From contig DHOD01000022.1 in the NCBI GenBank assembly GCA_002407725.1, forward strand, positions 891 through 9,238: 8,348 nucleotides of DNA, written 5' to 3'. Source of the DNA: Christensenella sp. UBA5399. GTDB lineage: Bacteria; Bacillota; Clostridia; Christensenellales; Christensenellaceae. The translations under genes and the position numbers were made by a program. Positions 7,018 to 8,348 of this stretch are shown here, one piece after another (the first letter of the stretch is position 1; each line of letters starts with the position of its first letter). The notes beneath the pieces were generated by a model. The model made no database searches. It was not told where the DNA came from and saw nothing but the letters and a program-made list of their open reading frames with translations.

Positions 7018-7032
7018 TAGTTACCCAATATA
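7011..7032 (+). promoter_or_regulatory. Candidate IolR-type operator at the iolC promoter
   Basis: Two adjacent 11-mers, AAGTCAATAGT (7011-7021) and TACCCAATATA (7022-7032), match 10 and 9 of 11 positions of the Bacillus IolR half-site pattern WRAYCAADARD as I remember it. The pattern is loose, so a chance match is possible. The position over the -35 of iolC and the 11-bp phase support it. Confidence 0.45.
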
Positions 7033-7085
7033 TCACAATTACATATTCAGTTTCATCACTATCCATAGAGTAACATGAAAATTAT

Positions 7086-7114
7086 TTGCATTTTTTCAAA
7101 ACTTTTGATATACT
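7086..7114 (+). promoter_or_regulatory. Promoter of the iolR-iolJ side
   Basis: -35 TTGCAT (7086-7091), a 17-bp spacer, and -10 TATACT (7109-7114) with the extended TGA just before it. A second possible -10, GATAAT at 7118-7123, has no good -35. Transcription would start near 7121, giving a leader of about 40 bases before the regulator ATG. Confidence 0.65.
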
Positions 7115-7122
7115 TTTGATAA
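7101..7122 (-). repeat. Tandem 11-bp direct repeat, candidate IolR operator
   Basis: ACTTTTGATAT (7101-7111) is followed at once by ACTTTTGATAA (7112-7122), identical in 10 of 11 bases; a degenerate third copy ACTTTGAT lies at 7134-7141. Read on the minus strand, both copies match 10 of 11 positions of WRAYCAADARD, the tandem 11-mer reported for Bacillus IolR. The repeat covers the -10 of the regulator promoter, so autorepression is likely. Confidence 0.7.
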
Positions 7123-7160
7123 TATATGAGTCAACTTTGATTGAGGTAGCGGTACTGTCG

Positions 7161-7916
7161 ATGCGATCTAAAAGAATTCAACAACTTCACGATTATATTG
7201 CCGGGCACGGCACGGTCTCCTTTGGCGAGATTTGCAGGCAATTCGGCATATCCATCAACACGGCGCGCAGGGATGTTGCAGCCCTGCTGGAGGAGGGCGA
7301 TATCGTCAAAGTATACGGCGGCGTCCAATATGTGGAAAAGACCGGCCTGTTGCCCTTTGAAGACCGCGACGCGGCGCACCATGACGAGAAGCACCGTATA
7401 TGCGCGCTCGCCGCCGGCTTTATTGGCGAAGGCGAGGTTGTGTTCCTCGATTCGGGGACGACGGTGCCGGGCATACTCGACTTTGTGGGGGATAAGCATT
7501 TCACCGTGATCACCAGCAGCCTTCCCGTCCTGCTGAAGGCTTCGCAGTTGCCGGGCGTCAGCGTCTACACCCTGCCGGGCCTGCTCAACAGGCAGACGTA
7601 TTCCTTCGAGCAAAACCTGCCTTTCCCCATACTCGACCAGTACAACATCAACAAAGCATTTATGGCCGCATCGGGCGTCACCATCAGCGGCGGCGTCACC
7701 AATTCTTCGCCGTGGGAATTTCAGCTTAAAGCTTCCATTGTGGCAAAAAACATCGATTCCTTCTTGTTGGCGGACCATTCCAAGTTTGGCCGCGTGACGC
7801 TGCTGAAGTACGCCGAACTGGCCGATTTCCGCAATGTGGTCACCGCGGGCCCCCTGCCGGATAAGTACCGGACGTACCTGTCGCACCACAATATCAGGCT
7901 GCATACCGCGGATTGA
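7161..7916 (+). CDS. iolR: DeoR-family repressor of the inositol divergon
   Basis: A 251-residue DeoR-family repressor. The N-terminal helix-turn-helix spans about residues 5-46 (RIQQLHDYIAGHGTVS, then FGISINTARRDVAALLEEG). It is followed by the family link VYGGV and the DeoRC sugar-phosphate sensor domain with FLDSGTT (95-101), a KAFMAASGV strand-loop (165-173) and ADHSKFG (204-210). In the Bacillus system the inducer is the phosphorylated product of IolC, and the same is inferred here. I start at ATG 7161, since residues from RSKRIQQ onward are typical DeoR. A TTG at 7086 would add 25 non-homologous residues and lie inside the promoter. The Shine-Dalgarno GAGG (7143-7146) is rather far (14 bases) from this ATG, and a CTG at 7155 would be better spaced. 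It diverges from iolC and precedes the aldolase by 48 bp with no terminator. Confidence 0.85.
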   Translation: MRSKRIQQLHDYIAGHGTVSFGEICRQFGISINTARRDVAALLEEGDIVKVYGGVQYVEKTGLLPFEDRDAAHHDEKHRICALAAGFIGEGEVVFLDSGTTVPGILDFVGDKHFTVITSSLPVLLKASQLPGVSVYTLPGLLNRQTYSFEQNLPFPILDQYNINKAFMAASGVTISGGVTNSSPWEFQLKASIVAKNIDSFLLADHSKFGRVTLLKYAELADFRNVVTAGPLPDKYRTYLSHHNIRLHTAD

Positions 7917-7964
7917 TCTTCACCTGCAGGCACACACGTTTTCCGAAGAAAGGAAGAAGCCGTT

Positions 7965-8348
7965 ATGCCAATTTCCAATATGAAAAACCTCCTGAAAGCA
8001 GCGGCGGCCGAATCGCGCGCCCTTGGTTCGTTTACCGTGGGCAATATGGAAATGGTGGTCGGCGCAATTGCCGCCGCCGAAGCGGCGGACACCCCGATCG
8101 TCATCCAGATCGCCGAGGCGCGGCTTTCGCATTCGCCGCTGCCATTGATCGGCCAAACCATGCTGACCGCGGCACAACGGGCAGCAGTCCCCATAGGCGT
8201 ACACCTCGACCACGGACACGATATCGACATCATCCGGCAGGCGCTGGATATGGGCTTTACTTCCGTCATGTTTGACGGTTCCGCTCTTCCCCTGGAAGAA
8301 AACATCGTTTCCACGGCCTGGGTCGTGGAACTTGCCAAACAGTACGGC
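7965..8348 (+). CDS. iolJ: Class II aldolase, IolJ-like, C-terminus cut off
   Basis: The first 128 codons of a zinc-dependent class II fructose-bisphosphate aldolase family protein, cut by the right edge (family length is about 280-290). Seen are the barrel start GSFTVGNMEMVVGAIAAAE, the strand TPIVIQIAE and VHLDHG at about 80-85. The Asp-His pair of VHLDHG supplies the catalytic acid and a zinc ligand. VMFDGSALPLEENI follows at about 100-113, matching the family (M.DGS.LP.EENI). Start ATG 7965 has AGGAAG upstream at normal spacing. In this setting the likely reaction is cleavage of 6-phospho-5-dehydro-2-deoxygluconate to dihydroxyacetone phosphate and malonate semialdehyde (IolJ). Fructose- or tagatose-bisphosphate aldolase (FbaA, GatY/KbaY) cannot be excluded, because the substrate-deciding C-terminal half is missing. 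Same transcript as iolR. Confidence 0.75.
   Translation, partial: MPISNMKNLLKAAAAESRALGSFTVGNMEMVVGAIAAAEAADTPIVIQIAEARLSHSPLPLIGQTMLTAAQRAAVPIGVHLDHGHDIDIIRQALDMGFTSVMFDGSALPLEENIVSTAWVVELAKQYG

Noticed and set aside
7086..7160. TTG start giving the DeoR regulator 25 extra N-terminal residues
   Set aside because: The extension covers the predicted promoter and the 11-bp repeats and does not resemble DeoR N-termini. ATG 7161 begins just where the family sequence starts.
7131..7904. Minus-strand open frame of 257 codons opposite the DeoR regulator
   Set aside because: The plus strand encodes a complete DeoR protein with all family motifs, and the opposite frame has none.
7917..7964. Terminator or promoter between the regulator and the aldolase
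   Set aside because: Only a CCTGCAGG palindrome and a purine-rich ribosome binding region are seen, with no stem plus T-run and no -35/-10 pair.
1..8348. CRISPR array, insertion sequence, tRNA or rRNA
   Set aside because: No regularly spaced repeats, no transposase motifs or terminal repeats, and no cloverleaf or rRNA-like segment were found. The gaps between genes are short and explained by regulatory sites.

Overview
The window (8348 bp, both ends cut inside genes) looks like chromosome of a moderately GC-rich anaerobic Firmicute of the Clostridia type. The grounds are the strong AGGAGG-type ribosome binding sites, the -35/-10 promoters with 17-bp spacers, and the mix of an inositol-type divergon, a LacI regulator and a GldA/F/G-type ABC exporter. 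A member of the Christensenellales is possible, but this is only an impression. Nothing in the window looks like a mobile element, RNA gene or CRISPR array.

Right part (about 4876-8348), a sugar-acid/inositol divergon. On the minus strand a PfkB kinase very like 5-dehydro-2-deoxygluconokinase (IolC) overlaps a zinc-dependent medium-chain dehydrogenase by ATGA. On the plus strand, diverging from it, lie a DeoR-family regulator like IolR and the start of a class II aldolase, best read as IolJ. IolC phosphorylates 5-dehydro-2-deoxy-D-gluconate. IolJ splits the product into dihydroxyacetone phosphate and malonate semialdehyde. IolR would repress both sides. The shared 234-bp region holds a very good promoter for each direction. 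Tandem 11-bp elements overlap both promoters and resemble the Bacillus IolR box. The upstream enzymes of the pathway (inositol dehydrogenase IolG, IolE, IolD, IolB) are not in the window, and the zinc dehydrogenase is not part of the classical set.

Left part (1-4816), one minus-strand unit. A LacI-family regulator has its own promoter, a palindromic LacI/cre-like operator in its leader, and an 11-codon in-frame upstream ORF that carries the only good ribosome binding site. It is followed after 7 bp by an ABC ATPase, an ABC-2 permease (ATGA overlap), a GldG-like membrane-anchored protein (ATGA overlap) and a DUF4340 protein that runs off the left end. The tight packing implies that the exporter module is transcribed and controlled together with the LacI regulator, an arrangement I would not have predicted for a GldAFG-type transporter.

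A further signal runs across all genes: Ile-Leu pairs are written almost only as ATA followed by CTN, although ATA is otherwise a minor isoleucine codon here.
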